DNA from: Vibrio lentus
Lineage (GTDB): Bacteria; Pseudomonadota; Gammaproteobacteria; Enterobacterales; Vibrionaceae
Assembly (NCBI RefSeq): GCF_002875945.1
Contig: NZ_MCZK01000111.1
Location: 1-64,000, forward strand
Length of the DNA stretch: 64,000 nucleotides
Reading direction: 5' to 3'
Below, in pieces: positions 8,644 through 18,150 of the stretch. Every line of letters begins with the position of its first letter. The first letter of the stretch is position 1. The position numbers and the translations under genes were made by a program. The notes under the pieces are model-generated. The model saw nothing but the letters and a program-made list of their open reading frames with translations. It was not told where the DNA came from and did no database searches.

Positions 8644-10089
8644 TTAATCTAACTTTTTCCACTGCTGTTCAACCCAATTAGGGTCAATTGCAATTCCTGG
8701 CAGATAATCTTCGTTGTTACATTCTGCCGCCCATGGGCCGTAACACTGATAGACTCCTTCACCTTCAAATAGAACGATGTCTCCATCCACATAGCTACCA
8801 AAACCTTCTGGGTAAACATAATCATGTTCAGGCGGTGGTGTGCCGGCTTCAACCAAATGGAAGTTCAACGTCTGTTGCCCTACCAACTTGCCTTCGCTGT
8901 TTTTCACACTCACGACTAACATGTGGTGGCCAGCTTCTGATTTGGATAAAGGCAGTGCTACCGATTCTGACGAATCATCTTCTACTTCACCACTCCAGTG
9001 CGCCAATGACTCTCGACTATGGTTGTACACCGTCAGCTCAGCTTTAGCATCACCTTCAGCCACCAGTGTTAGGTCTAGAACTGTTGCTTCTTCACCAATT
9101 ACGTATTCAGGCTCTAACCCTTCAACCGTGAGTGAGGTGTCTGGTTCCGGTACTTCGACATCGTAGCCTATTTCTACGCTCTGAATACCACTGTCTGTAT
9201 TAACGTATATCGGGTTTACGCCATAAATTGGAGCAAAGCCGTTTTCGCTCAACACGCCCGACTTAATGTTCTTACGTTCTTCATTTACTTTGGTCGCTAA
9301 TGCTTTTGACCAGTTCTTTGATTGGCCAGCTTCGCTGTCTGTAATCTCAATACGAGTACTTAGTGCTGCGTTCTCGCCAGAACCATCAAATACACGAGTA
9401 TAAACCGCATCACCTTCTCTTAGGTTGGCGGTCGGTATTATCTGACCTGCTTTGTCCCAATCCGGTAGTTGCGAATCATCACCATCAAATACCACATCAA
9501 TCGCATTGTAGAATGCCTTGTCTGTGTCACCGACATCCCAAACAGCCAAAATGACATGGTAACCTTCTCGCACAGGTACATCACAGGTATGAGTAGCCGT
9601 GTCTTGTGTCATCTCTCCGTGACCATCAACCTCACAGAAAGGTGTTAGGTCAAAGGCTGCTCGTTCCAATGGTTCATTCTGATCCCATCCTTCTTTCGTG
9701 ATGTAATACTTGAAACCAGCCGCTATGTGGTTAGCCCTAAATGTCCATTCAAATTCTTGAGAGCCCGCTTCTATTGGGCGTTTCTGCCAGCGCTCTGAAG
9801 TTTGTTCATCTAGATTTCTTGCGATTGATATTTCAGCACTGGCAATATAGCCGTCAGCAGGTCCACCTTCTGGGAAGCCATCGAAGCCTTCCACACTTTG
9901 CGGCTCATACTGTATGTTGCCACAATCCATGTTTTTCGCCTGACCTTCAGAATCTTCTAAGTGGCACAAAGCAACACGACTGATGATGTTGCCTTCATCA
10001 TTTAATGACACAAAGCCATGCGCCATAGCCCCACCACAGACGGTAAACAAAGCGAACGCTAAAGCCGTTTTCTCTATTCTAATTCTCAT
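8644..10089 (-). CDS. gbpA: GlcNAc-binding protein A, AA10 LPMO
   Basis: Secreted four-domain chitin- and mucin-binding protein related to V. cholerae GbpA, which promotes attachment to chitin and intestinal mucus. Conserved stretches include GNIQYEPQSVEG, DEQTSERWQKRPI and VILAVWDVGDT. An ATG at 10113 gives 489 residues, but I prefer the ATG at 10089 (481 residues): the signal peptide is then compact and the histidine brace falls at His24 (GGAMA/HG) and His121 (ANH), the same numbering I recall for V. cholerae GbpA. Domain 1 (24-205) is the LPMO; domains 2 and 3 are the bacterial-surface binding part; the C-terminal domain (YPEGFGSYVDGDIVLFEG...YQC) is a CBM73-like chitin-binding module. It ends in its own terminator. 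Confidence 0.93.
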   Translation of the reverse strand: MRIRIEKTALAFALFTVCGGAMAHGFVSLNDEGNIISRVALCHLEDSEGQAKNMDCGNIQYEPQSVEGFDGFPEGGPADGYIASAEISIARNLDEQTSERWQKRPIEAGSQEFEWTFRANHIAAGFKYYITKEGWDQNEPLERAAFDLTPFCEVDGHGEMTQDTATHTCDVPVREGYHVILAVWDVGDTDKAFYNAIDVVFDGDDSQLPDWDKAGQIIPTANLREGDAVYTRVFDGSGENAALSTRIEITDSEAGQSKNWSKALATKVNEERKNIKSGVLSENGFAPIYGVNPIYVNTDSGIQSVEIGYDVEVPEPDTSLTVEGLEPEYVIGEEATVLDLTLVAEGDAKAELTVYNHSRESLAHWSGEVEDDSSESVALPLSKSEAGHHMLVVSVKNSEGKLVGQQTLNFHLVEAGTPPPEHDYVYPEGFGSYVDGDIVLFEGEGVYQCYGPWAAECNNEDYLPGIAIDPNWVEQQWKKLD

Positions 10090-10530
10090 AACATTTCCAT
10101 TTAAAGACTTCATATTTCCAATTAAAAGCCCACATGATCTTTTCCTGTCGACCTATCCAACGTTCTAAGTTGATCAAATATGCGATTCGTCATTAATGCT
10201 TACTCAGCACAAGCATTAATAAAGTAAATGCATATCAGTCAATTTGAGCATGGTTGAACAATGAGTGAATATTTAGTCAATAAGACTGATTGAGAATCAA
10301 CAAAGCTCATACGACGTGGAAAGTGAATTATATATCTGAAAAATATGAGGTTTACCCAAGAAACCAAAGGAAGCTATGGCTAGATATTTAGTAATTCGTG
10401 GGGTACGTAAGAGATGTACTTTGGTGAAGCAGGGGTAAATTGAAAGTAGTTAGAAGACATAAGGGACAGTAAATATAGATGCGTCTCGTCAAAATAACGA
10501 TTTTGACGAGACGAATTAGAGTTAAAGGAT
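10090..10530. other. Intergenic region with a large perfect inverted repeat
   Basis: AT-rich gap between gbpA and the DUF6559-like gene. It holds the promoter region of gbpA and, at 10482-10513, a 14-bp perfect inverted repeat just past the stop of the next gene. No credible ORF: the open frame at 10380-10727 runs antisense-style through the gene at 10531-10890 in another frame. Confidence 0.6.
10482..10513 (-). terminator. Strong stem-loop after the DUF6559-like gene
   Basis: CGTCTCGTCAAAAT (10482-10495) pairs perfectly with ATTTTGACGAGACG (10500-10513) across a 4-base loop. It lies 17 bp past the gene's stop. No T-run follows, so it may act as a 3'-end stabiliser rather than a classic terminator. 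Confidence 0.6.
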
Positions 10531-10890
10531 TTAATAGCGGCTATGCATTCCCATGCGATGTGACATGTCGTCGTCCATACGACCGCCCTTCCAGCCGCTT
10601 CCACCCAAGAGGTTGAGCACATCACGCGCGGTGTAACTCTCGCCGCCGAAGAAGTCGTTAGACACATCATTACGTAACAGTTGGATAGTGGGAACCAATT
10701 CAACATCAAGATCTTGTGGATCAGCAAACAAAGCCAATGCGATTTGTTGCTGGCGTTTACTTAGTTCATGAGCACTCGTTTCAACTTGTCCGATAGAGAA
10801 AAAATCGCGGCTTCCGTAACTCTTTACCATCTTTGCAGACAAGAGCTTAATTACTTTTTTGATTCTTCGTCGTTGGATATATCTAAACAT
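10531..10890 (-). CDS. Conserved hypothetical protein (DUF6559-like)
   Basis: A 119-residue basic protein starting MFRYIQRRRIKKVIKLLSAK. It has the general look of a small Vibrio family in which an N-terminal RRxIxKxxxxL helix and 'LSKRQQQIALALFADPQD' are conserved, followed by 'YTARDVLNLLGGSGWKGG' and a Met/His-rich tail (MDDDMSHRMGMHSRY). I believe this is the DUF6559 family, but I cannot verify the number. No signal peptide or membrane span. Function is unknown. It lies upstream of btuCD's end on the same strand with a 92-bp gap, so it is probably an independent unit. Confidence 0.7.
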   Translation of the reverse strand: MFRYIQRRRIKKVIKLLSAKMVKSYGSRDFFSIGQVETSAHELSKRQQQIALALFADPQDLDVELVPTIQLLRNDVSNDFFGGESYTARDVLNLLGGSGWKGGRMDDDMSHRMGMHSRY

Positions 10891-10982
10891 ATTTGATCCC
10901 TTTAATAGCTCGTCTTTAACCCAATAATCCGCTTAACCAAATGACCCTTACAGCAAATGCTCTTTCTAGCCAAACGTTCTCT

Positions 10983-11741
10983 CTAACCAAACAACAGATA
11001 AGTTTGATTATCGACTGAGATACTTTTGACTTCAGTGTTGAACACGGACTCTAGCAGCTCAGGGGTGAGCACTTGTTCTGCACTACCTGATGCTTGAAGC
11101 ACGCCTTTGTCGAGCAGTAACACTTGGTCGGCATGTCTTAGAGTGCGGTTAAGATCGTGGTTTGCCATGATCACGGCAATGCCTTTCTCTGCCACTCGTT
11201 CGATGAGCTTGTAGAGTAAGGCTTCTTGGGCGATATCCAACGGTGCCGCAGGTTCATCGAGAATCAGCAGCTTCGCGTATGGGTTAAGCGTCGGCCAAAT
11301 TTGCAGGCACATGCCAGCCAAACGAACGCGTTGCCATTCACCACCAGACAGTGTCTGAATTGAACGATGAAGTTTGTCTGTGATGGCCAACATCTGGCTT
11401 ATTTCGTCCAAAGCTGCGTTGATTTCAGTATCAAGGCCGTGTGATGAACTTGGTAATGAGAGCGCGAGATATTGGAACACTTCTAAGTTGAAGGCAGGCC
11501 TTGCGCTTTGACACAGATAAGCACGGTGTAATGATAAGTCTTGTAACGACAACACAGATAAGTCTTGTCCATCGAGCTTGATATCGCCTTTATAGCCATC
11601 GCCAATGCCAGATATCGCTTCGAGTAAGGTACTTTTACCACTGCCATTCGGACCGATAACGTGAGTCACCTGCCCTTGCTTGAGCTCAAATGATAGCGGT
11701 AATAAACGTGCGCCAACGCTCAGGCTCTTAATTTGAATCAT
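10983..11741 (-). CDS. btuD: Vitamin B12 ABC transporter ATP-binding protein
   Basis: A 252-residue ABC ATPase. Walker [10 protein letters not shown] is at about residues 30-38, the Q-loop at CQSA, the signature [12 protein letters not shown] at about 131-142, Walker B LLILDEP at about 158-164, and the switch histidine in MANHDLN. It powers BtuC-mediated cobalamin uptake across the inner membrane. Its start overlaps the end of btuC by 14 bp, showing translational coupling. BtuF, the periplasmic binding protein, is not in the window. Confidence 0.93.
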   Translation of the reverse strand: MIQIKSLSVGARLLPLSFELKQGQVTHVIGPNGSGKSTLLEAISGIGDGYKGDIKLDGQDLSVLSLQDLSLHRAYLCQSARPAFNLEVFQYLALSLPSSSHGLDTEINAALDEISQMLAITDKLHRSIQTLSGGEWQRVRLAGMCLQIWPTLNPYAKLLILDEPAAPLDIAQEALLYKLIERVAEKGIAVIMANHDLNRTLRHADQVLLLDKGVLQASGSAEQVLTPELLESVFNTEVKSISVDNQTYLLFG

Positions 11742-12723
11742 GATTTTTAATTAACATCCAAATGAAGATAGGCGCACCGATACTGGTGGTCATCACACCC
11801 AAAGGTAATTCTGCAGAATCGAGTAATGTACGCGCGCAAATATCAGCAAATACCAACAATGCAGCGCCTGCAACGGCAGATAAAGGAAGAAGGTATCGGT
11901 TGTCGGTACCAATCGCTAAACGGAGCAAGTGCGGCACAACCAAGCCAACAAAGCTGATCACGCCGCCCAATGCCACAGCGCAGCCCACTAAAATAGACAC
12001 AGCGAAGATCAAACGCCAACGTAGCTTAGGTACATTCACGCCCAGTTGCGCAGCATGAGTCTCGCCAATCATCAGTTTGTCCAGCTTACTGCCTTGCAAA
12101 CACAACCAAATAATCACGGGGATCATCACTAACGTGAGCGAGTGTTGGTACCAAGTTACACCACCCAAGCTGCCCATTAGCCAATACATCAATAAGCGTA
12201 GGCTGAGGTCATCACTAAAGTAAAAAGCCCATGTCACCATAGCACCGGAAAGAATGCCTAACGCGACACCCACCAGCAACAATTTGGCCGTGGTCAGTCG
12301 CATCGTTTTGACCATGCTCACCAAAATCACGGTAAAACAGAGTGACCCTAATACGGCAGCGACCATAAAGAGTTCAGGCGTTGGAGCAAACGGTAAGAAG
12401 AACAACACGATCACCATGGCTAAGCTCGCTCCACCGGAAATACCGAGCACACCTGGCTCTGCTAATACATTGCCTAATAAGACTTGTAAGCTTGCGCCAG
12501 ATACAGCCAAACCAGCCCCGATAGCAATAGCAGCCAATAGTCGAGGTAAGCGTAAATCAATCAGTAGTTTTTGTTCTAACGTGGACAAGGTGCCCAGAGG
12601 GGAAATGAAGAGATCACCAACCATTAGATAAATTGCACTCAGCGCGACAAGCAGTGCTGCCATCAGATAAATGGCTCGCGTCCATTTGCGCTGTTTTTGG
12701 TGAAGAAGTTGTTGGAAATCCAT
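11728..12723 (-). CDS. btuC: Vitamin B12 ABC transporter permease
   Basis: A 331-residue FecCD-family permease with about ten membrane spans. Typical features are the [21 protein letters not shown] opening, [18 protein letters not shown] segment ([13 protein letters not shown]) and the coupling-helix region [23 protein letters not shown]. With BtuD it forms the cobalamin importer. First gene of a two-gene operon; no cobalamin riboswitch is visible upstream. The only structure in the 130-bp upstream gap is the astE terminator hairpin. Confidence 0.93.
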   Translation of the reverse strand: MDFQQLLHQKQRKWTRAIYLMAALLVALSAIYLMVGDLFISPLGTLSTLEQKLLIDLRLPRLLAAIAIGAGLAVSGASLQVLLGNVLAEPGVLGISGGASLAMVIVLFFLPFAPTPELFMVAAVLGSLCFTVILVSMVKTMRLTTAKLLLVGVALGILSGAMVTWAFYFSDDLSLRLLMYWLMGSLGGVTWYQHSLTLVMIPVIIWLCLQGSKLDKLMIGETHAAQLGVNVPKLRWRLIFAVSILVGCAVALGGVISFVGLVVPHLLRLAIGTDNRYLLPLSAVAGAALLVFADICARTLLDSAELPLGVMTTSIGAPIFIWMLIKNHDSN

Positions 12724-12775
12724 ATCAAGCTACTTTGAAAATGTTCGCGTAACCTTACCTGTATACCCAAATAAA

Positions 12776-12808
12776 CTCAAGGCTCACACCGTAATGTGAA
12801 CCTTGATA
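12776..12808 (-). terminator. Stem-loop downstream of astE
   Basis: CAAGG-TCACA (12778-12788) pairs with TGTGA-CCTTG (12795-12805) with one C-A mismatch. On the minus strand a moderately T-rich stretch follows. It separates astE from btuC. Confidence 0.6.
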
Positions 12809-12856
12809 TTTCAACCAGTTGAGCAGTTGTTTTAGTCGCTTAAACCCGACTCGGTA

Positions 12857-13885
12857 TTAATCGTACACAAGCTGACCGTGGTCGAATCGCGTTTCAACTT
12901 CACACACCATTAAGGCAGCTCGTTGGCCGATAGCCACGTTTCGATTTGGGAATACCACGGCTTCGTTTTCATTCTTCGCCATTAATGGTTTATCACCATC
13001 ATGACCGAATACTTCACCGTGCTTGAACGCGGTAAAGTTCTCTACAGAATCAGAGAACATGAAATCGAAGTCATCATGCAAGCGAACAATAGTGCGACTC
13101 ACACGATACATGATGGTTCGCTTAGGTAGATGCTCAGGCTCAGCTTCAGCAATCAAGTTACGCATCGCTAAATCAAAAGCAGTGAGCTTATCAAGTTGGT
13201 TTTCACCAATTCTCGCTACCTGACCCAATTCCATTGTTAATGCTTGCGCTTCAAAGTTTTCAGCGCTGTACCAACTAAAGGTGCTGGTTGGTGCATTCGA
13301 CAGCAACACAGCTTCAACGTGGGCACTGTTGATGAAATCAAAAAGCTCCTTGTTGCGCACTTCGTGGCGAACCTTAGGGCTCACAGCGAACGAGTAATGC
13401 TTAGATAAACGGATTGCGCAGTGCAAATCTAGATGCCAACGAGTGGCAGGTTCCGTTTCTTTGTAAAACTCAGTAACCAAGAACTTTAAGTTCTTCGCGA
13501 TATCCACTTCTCGATTGCTTTCGTGCTGCTTTTCATCAAACAGACGATTCATATTCACATCGAGAAAACGCGTATGCGCATTGGTCGCTTCTGGGTGAGC
13601 GATAATAAACAAGCATCGAGCATTTACTACTTGAAAGCCTGTTTCAATATCCTCAACTAATTTATCTACTAGCTCCATCGGTGAAGTTTCGTCACCATGA
13701 ACACCTGTTGAGAAGATGATGTTCTTAGTTTCAGAATTATAATCCGCGGGAATTACTTCCAATACACCACGTTGATGAAGCTTAATTTCAACACCGTTAC
13801 TCAGTACGGTCTGTCCTGCAAACACTTCTTGCTCAAGATCTAGGCTGTCAAAAAGAAATGATTGGCGAAAGAGGGTCTTCGTCAT
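12857..13885 (-). CDS. astE: Succinylglutamate desuccinylase
   Basis: A 342-residue zinc hydrolase that splits N-succinylglutamate into succinate and glutamate, the last step of the arginine succinyltransferase pathway. Zinc ligands are His63 and Glu66 in GVHGDET and His155 in HLDLHCAIR; the catalytic Glu is probably in LTMELGQVARIGEN. AGGAGTAGCGC precedes the ATG. The other ast genes are not adjacent, so it is a stand-alone unit flanked by terminator and a 279-bp gap. A related zinc hydrolase of the aspartoacylase branch is found near the other end of the window. Confidence 0.93.
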   Translation of the reverse strand: MTKTLFRQSFLFDSLDLEQEVFAGQTVLSNGVEIKLHQRGVLEVIPADYNSETKNIIFSTGVHGDETSPMELVDKLVEDIETGFQVVNARCLFIIAHPEATNAHTRFLDVNMNRLFDEKQHESNREVDIAKNLKFLVTEFYKETEPATRWHLDLHCAIRLSKHYSFAVSPKVRHEVRNKELFDFINSAHVEAVLLSNAPTSTFSWYSAENFEAQALTMELGQVARIGENQLDKLTAFDLAMRNLIAEAEPEHLPKRTIMYRVSRTIVRLHDDFDFMFSDSVENFTAFKHGEVFGHDGDKPLMAKNENEAVVFPNRNVAIGQRAALMVCEVETRFDHGQLVYD

Positions 13886-14164
13886 GCGCTACTCCTTAAT
13901 TGCACGGCCGTATGTTAATAAATTGTACATAGAAATTGTGTCGCTAGGATCGCACTTATCAACAGAAACTCCGTTATCAATCACAAATACTACCCATATA
14001 TTTTTATATTACCTGCTGGCTTTACTAACCGACATCTGTTCCAAATAACTTTATCTAATTAAAGTAACTTTGGGTCGTCTCAGCTTTTCTAAAGTCATGT
14101 CAGCAAGAATAAGAGCCACGTAAGCTAACACAGCTCTGACTTGCTATGAACAGATTGAGATCAA

Positions 14165-15961
14165 TTAATCTTCCTGATTGAGCAATCTTTCGAATTCATC
14201 GATTTGAACTTTGACCATGTCGATACTTTGTTGCCAAAAATCTGCTTGAGTCAGGTCCATTCCGAGATGTTTTTGCACCACTTCTTCCGCCATCATGCTG
14301 CCGGTATCACGAAGCAATGAGACATAATCACCGTAGAATTGTTCGCCCTTAGCATCACGCTGAGCATAAACACCTTTACTGAACAGGTAACCGAACAGGT
14401 ATGGATAGTTATAGAAGCTCACTTGAGAGATGCTGAAGTGCAATTTACTCGCCCAGAAATAAGGGTCGGCTTCTGTCATTGCATCGCCGTACCAATCTTT
14501 CCAAGTGGTTTCCATCAAGTCGCACAATTGTTTAGCTGTCAGTTCGCCTTTCTCACGCTGCTCGTAAAACGCCTTTTCAAACTCAAAACGTACTGGAATG
14601 TTCACCATCAAAGCGAGTGAAGAAGAAAGCTCTTCCCACAGCATTTCAAGTTTCTCATTGCGTGTTTGTGCTTGTTTTAACAAGTGGTCACGAACGATGT
14701 TTTCAGCAAAAATAGAAGCCGTTTCTGCCAGCGTCATTGGGTAGCGTGTTTGACACAACGGCATGTCTTTCATTACCCAGTTGTGGAACGCGTGGCCAAG
14801 CTCGTGTGCCAATGTCATTAAGTCAGAGCGGCTACCGCTCCACGTCATGAATACAAGCGGTGTACGTGTCGCAGCAAACTTGGTGCAGTAAGCGCCTAAA
14901 CGTTTGTTGGCAGCTGGTGCAGCATCAACCCAACCGTTCTCAACCATTAATGCGACAAATTCAGCCATCTCTGGGTTTACTTCGGCGAAGGCAGTTTTGA
15001 TCACTTCGATCGCTTCATCAAATGGGTAGACTTTAGATTCATTGTCACCCAGTGGTGGCATCGCGGCTAAATGGTTCCAAGGCTTCATTTCGTCTAAGCC
15101 GTGAACTCTTGCCATCAACAGACCCGCTTTTTGGCCTACTTCGCGATTGGCTTTCGCTACCGACATCATAGTGTCTAGGGTTTCTGGAACGATTCGGCTT
15201 CCATGTAGGCTTGGATCTAAGAAATGTACGTCGCTTATTTTCGAGCGCTTTTTGTTTTCAGTCAGTCGCCATCCAGCCAATGCATTTAGGATAGAAGCAA
15301 ACGACTCTTGATGCGTTTTCATAGCCCCTTGAACCGCGCGCCATGCAGGTTCTTGTTTGTCGAATTCACTGCCATACAACAAACTCGCTGCTTGTGAAAA
15401 GCCTAGAGCTTCGTCTTCACCGTCCAGCTTCAGCGACAGTTTCAAAGAACCCGTGAGGTTGTCGTATAAACGTCCCCATCCATCACGGCCATCAACCTTC
15501 ATCGCGGCTAATAACTGCTCTTCAGCAACACTCAATCGGCTGCTCGATAGTTTGCGTGAGCTTTCAATAGCAAAGCGCTGTCCTGCTACATCGGCACTAT
15601 CATGTTCTAATACGGCATTCACAAATTCAGGTTCTGCGTGAATTAACGTGTCTTCATAAGGGCTGAATGCTTGAGATATTTCAGAGTTCAGTTTCGCAAC
15701 TCGACCAAGCAGTGCTTTGGCTTCTGTATGGGTCGCGTCGACCGATGCGTGACAATTCGCGAAGGTATTGATAGTGCTGAGTAACGTGCCAGCAGCTTCT
15801 GAGGTTTGGATTGCGTTTTGCATTGCCAGAATGATGTGACGCTTTTCAACATGCAGGTACAGCAGTTCAATACACTGTTGAATGAGTTCGATGTCTTGTT
15901 CGATTTTTGCATCATCAAGATCGCGATAAGCAATGCTTAAATCCCAACTTGGAGTTGTCAT
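14165..15961 (-). CDS. Oligoendopeptidase F-family M3 metallopeptidase
   Basis: A 598-residue cytoplasmic zinc peptidase. The HExxH motif is HELGHAFHNW (His386-Glu387...His390), with the third ligand Glu413 in LAETASIFAE. The C-terminal region (YFWASKLHFSISQVSFYNYPYLFGYLF) carries the conserved Tyr/His residues of the PepF/M3B group. No signal peptide. It would degrade short peptides. A good ribosome site (AAAGGAAT) precedes the ATG. It follows the cob operon on the same strand with a 135-bp gap, so it may be a separate unit. Confidence 0.9.
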   Translation of the reverse strand: MTTPSWDLSIAYRDLDDAKIEQDIELIQQCIELLYLHVEKRHIILAMQNAIQTSEAAGTLLSTINTFANCHASVDATHTEAKALLGRVAKLNSEISQAFSPYEDTLIHAEPEFVNAVLEHDSADVAGQRFAIESSRKLSSSRLSVAEEQLLAAMKVDGRDGWGRLYDNLTGSLKLSLKLDGEDEALGFSQAASLLYGSEFDKQEPAWRAVQGAMKTHQESFASILNALAGWRLTENKKRSKISDVHFLDPSLHGSRIVPETLDTMMSVAKANREVGQKAGLLMARVHGLDEMKPWNHLAAMPPLGDNESKVYPFDEAIEVIKTAFAEVNPEMAEFVALMVENGWVDAAPAANKRLGAYCTKFAATRTPLVFMTWSGSRSDLMTLAHELGHAFHNWVMKDMPLCQTRYPMTLAETASIFAENIVRDHLLKQAQTRNEKLEMLWEELSSSLALMVNIPVRFEFEKAFYEQREKGELTAKQLCDLMETTWKDWYGDAMTEADPYFWASKLHFSISQVSFYNYPYLFGYLFSKGVYAQRDAKGEQFYGDYVSLLRDTGSMMAEEVVQKHLGMDLTQADFWQQSIDMVKVQIDEFERLLNQED

Positions 15962-16096
15962 GACTAAATTCCTTTCACGTAGGTAGTAATACCAATCTGG
16001 TATAGCGACTGTTAACGCCGCTTTATACTTCTAATTACTTTTAATACTTCTAATATTTTTAGTAGATTGTTAATTCTTAAACTGTTTTTTGAACAC

Positions 16097-16714
16097 TCAG
16101 ATAACCGGTAGCCCTATCGCTTTAACGCTGATAAAGCTCTGCGCAAACTGAGTGACTTGAATATGGGTTATCGACGCATTCTCAATCGATAACTTCGAGT
16201 ACAAGCTCGGATTTTCCCAATCAATATCAAGGCAATGCGCCAATAACATTCGAATTACGCCACCATGAGTAACCAGCAGTAGATTGTCACTTGGATCATT
16301 CAAAAGTTGCGACCAAGCTTGAGTTACTCTGTCATGGAAGCTCTGTAAACTTTCCGCACCAGTCAGTTGATGGTTTGCGGGATCTTGCCAGAAAGTGTCG
16401 AGCATCGCCCACTTGTCTTCAAGTTCATCAAATGCGACCCCGTCCACTTCACCAAAGTTCATTTCTTGGAAATCAGGAGCTACTGACAAAGGCACCGACA
16501 TGCGCTCTGCATACAGCTTTGCCAGGTCACTGCATCGTCTTAATGGTGACGTAATAACACCATCGAAAGCGACATCATGCTGAGCCAACGCATCACAAAT
16601 CTGTTGTTGAAGGTTTGGGTTAACCAACACATCAGATAAACCATTCAGTGCAGCTTTTCCTTCAACCTGACCATGTCGAAGTAGATAGATATTTTTGGTT
16701 GTTCCATTGACCAT
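16097..16714 (-). CDS. cobC: Alpha-ribazole phosphatase, histidine phosphatase family
   Basis: A 205-residue phosphoglycerate-mutase-like phosphatase. The catalytic RHG is at residues 13-15 (LLRHGQVEGK) and the second catalytic His is in LLLVTHGGVIRMLL. In cobalamin assembly CobC removes the 5'-phosphate of alpha-ribazole phosphate or adenosylcobalamin phosphate. Last gene of cobT-cobS-cobU-cobC; it starts 9 bp after cobU, which supports the assignment over other histidine phosphatases. Confidence 0.88.
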   Translation of the reverse strand: MVNGTTKNIYLLRHGQVEGKAALNGLSDVLVNPNLQQQICDALAQHDVAFDGVITSPLRRCSDLAKLYAERMSVPLSVAPDFQEMNFGEVDGVAFDELEDKWAMLDTFWQDPANHQLTGAESLQSFHDRVTQAWSQLLNDPSDNLLLVTHGGVIRMLLAHCLDIDWENPSLYSKLSIENASITHIQVTQFAQSFISVKAIGLPVI

Positions 16715-16723
16715 GTGTGCGAC

Positions 16724-17317
16724 CTAGCCTTGAGTATCAAGCGAGTGATTAGATGGTTTTAAGTGCAGTGGCAATCCGGCAGCTATCAACGTAACTCGTT
16801 CGACAACGCGAGCCAATGCTTGGTTCATTCGCCCTGCATTGTCTACAAACAAGCGCGATACTTTACCCAGCGGAACCACGCCAAGCCCGACTTCGTTAGA
16901 CACCATGATAATGTTTGCAGGGCTTTGCTCTACGCTTTTGACCAAGGCCTCAACCACAGCTTCCACTTGTGCGTTGGTTGCATCATCACCCAGTTCAAAG
17001 ATGATGTTGTTCAACCACAGGGTTAGGCAATCAATCAGCACCACATCATCTTGGTTAAACGACTGCAGTTTCGTGGCTAATTCGACAGGTTCTTCATGTT
17101 CAATCCATTGCTCACCGCGACGGTCTTTATGATGGGCGATACGCTCACGCATTTCGTCGTCTAGATAAGTGGCGGTCGCAATGTAATGCAAACGTCCATT
17201 TGAACATGCTTCAAGCGCACATAATGCTTGTTGTTCTGCATAACTCGACTTGCCCGAGCGAGCGCCGCCTAAAACAAGATGGCGATAACTCTGATACGCT
17301 TGATTATTGGTTGTCAT
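16724..17317 (-). CDS. cobU: Adenosylcobinamide kinase / adenosylcobinamide-phosphate guanylyltransferase
   Basis: A 197-residue bifunctional enzyme that phosphorylates adenosylcobinamide and then adds GMP to give AdoCbi-GDP. The P-loop LGGARSGKS is at about residues 16-24, the guanylylation His lies in MRERIAHHKDRR, and VLIDCLTLWLNN and VSNEVGLGVVP are family hallmarks. It sits between cobS (26-bp gap) and cobC (9-bp gap). Confidence 0.95.
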   Translation of the reverse strand: MTTNNQAYQSYRHLVLGGARSGKSSYAEQQALCALEACSNGRLHYIATATYLDDEMRERIAHHKDRRGEQWIEHEEPVELATKLQSFNQDDVVLIDCLTLWLNNIIFELGDDATNAQVEAVVEALVKSVEQSPANIIMVSNEVGLGVVPLGKVSRLFVDNAGRMNQALARVVERVTLIAAGLPLHLKPSNHSLDTQG

Positions 17318-17343
17318 GTGTTGTCCCTGAAGTCCTGAATGCG

Positions 17344-18150
17344 TTACATAAGGCCATTATAAAAAGCAGCAACGAAAGCAACGTAAATCAATAGTTCCAT
17401 CAACTGTTGAGCCGCACCCAAGCAGTCGCCAGTAAAGCCGCCAATTCTAGCCATTAACCACTTTTTAAAACCTGTTCTGAACAGATAGGCGACGACAGAT
17501 AAAATCAAAGCGAACTCAAGACCAAACCACAGGCTAGGCAGAACACCAACAAGCAATAAAAAGACAAGCTCGCCCTTGGTTTGTTTATTGGCTAAAGGCT
17601 TACTTTTACTGGTGTCCAGATCGCTGACATAAGGCATGTCGTAGATAAGGGAAGCCGCAATCGCCCGGCTAAAGGTATAACTCGTGACGATAACCATAAA
17701 CAGTCCGGTCATGCTTATGAGTTCATTCAATAACACCCACTTGCCCAGCAAAGCCATGATCAATGCAGACGCGCCATAAGTACCGATACGGCTATCTTTC
17801 ATGATGGTTAAGCGGCGTTCCAATGTCATGCCGCCACCGATGCCATCCGCCATATCGGTTAAGCCGTCCTCATGGAAGGCACCAGTAAGCATCAAGCTAA
17901 AACTCATCATCAAAAAGATCGCAATCGTACTCGGTAATACCGCATCGAGGAGTAAGAACAGACCGCCACACAAGACGCCAAGCAACAAACCGACCATTGA
18001 AAAATAACGACCCGAACGGTTCATTCGCTCCGATGAATAGGGTGTATTCTTCGGCATTGGCAAACGAGAAAAGAAGCCCATCGCTAACGAAAACAGTTCC
18101 CATTGGTATGTGCAGCGATCTTTCAATGATCTTTCTGGTGCATCACTCAT
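17344..18150 (-). CDS. cobS: Adenosylcobinamide-GDP ribazoletransferase (cobalamin synthase)
   Basis: A 268-residue polytopic inner-membrane protein that joins AdoCbi-GDP to alpha-ribazole (phosphate). The acidic metal-binding motif AFHEDGLTDMADGIGGG and the downstream ERRLTIMKDSRIGTYGA are diagnostic for CobS. The ATG shares one base with the cobT stop (TAATG), so the two are translationally coupled. Confidence 0.95.
   Translation of the reverse strand: MSDAPERSLKDRCTYQWELFSLAMGFFSRLPMPKNTPYSSERMNRSGRYFSMVGLLLGVLCGGLFLLLDAVLPSTIAIFLMMSFSLMLTGAFHEDGLTDMADGIGGGMTLERRLTIMKDSRIGTYGASALIMALLGKWVLLNELISMTGLFMVIVTSYTFSRAIAASLIYDMPYVSDLDTSKSKPLANKQTKGELVFLLLVGVLPSLWFGLEFALILSVVAYLFRTGFKKWLMARIGGFTGDCLGAAQQLMELLIYVAFVAAFYNGLM

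Noticed and set aside
10380..10727. 115-codon minus-strand ORF
   Set aside because: It overlaps the DUF6559-like gene in another frame and crosses its 3' inverted repeat.
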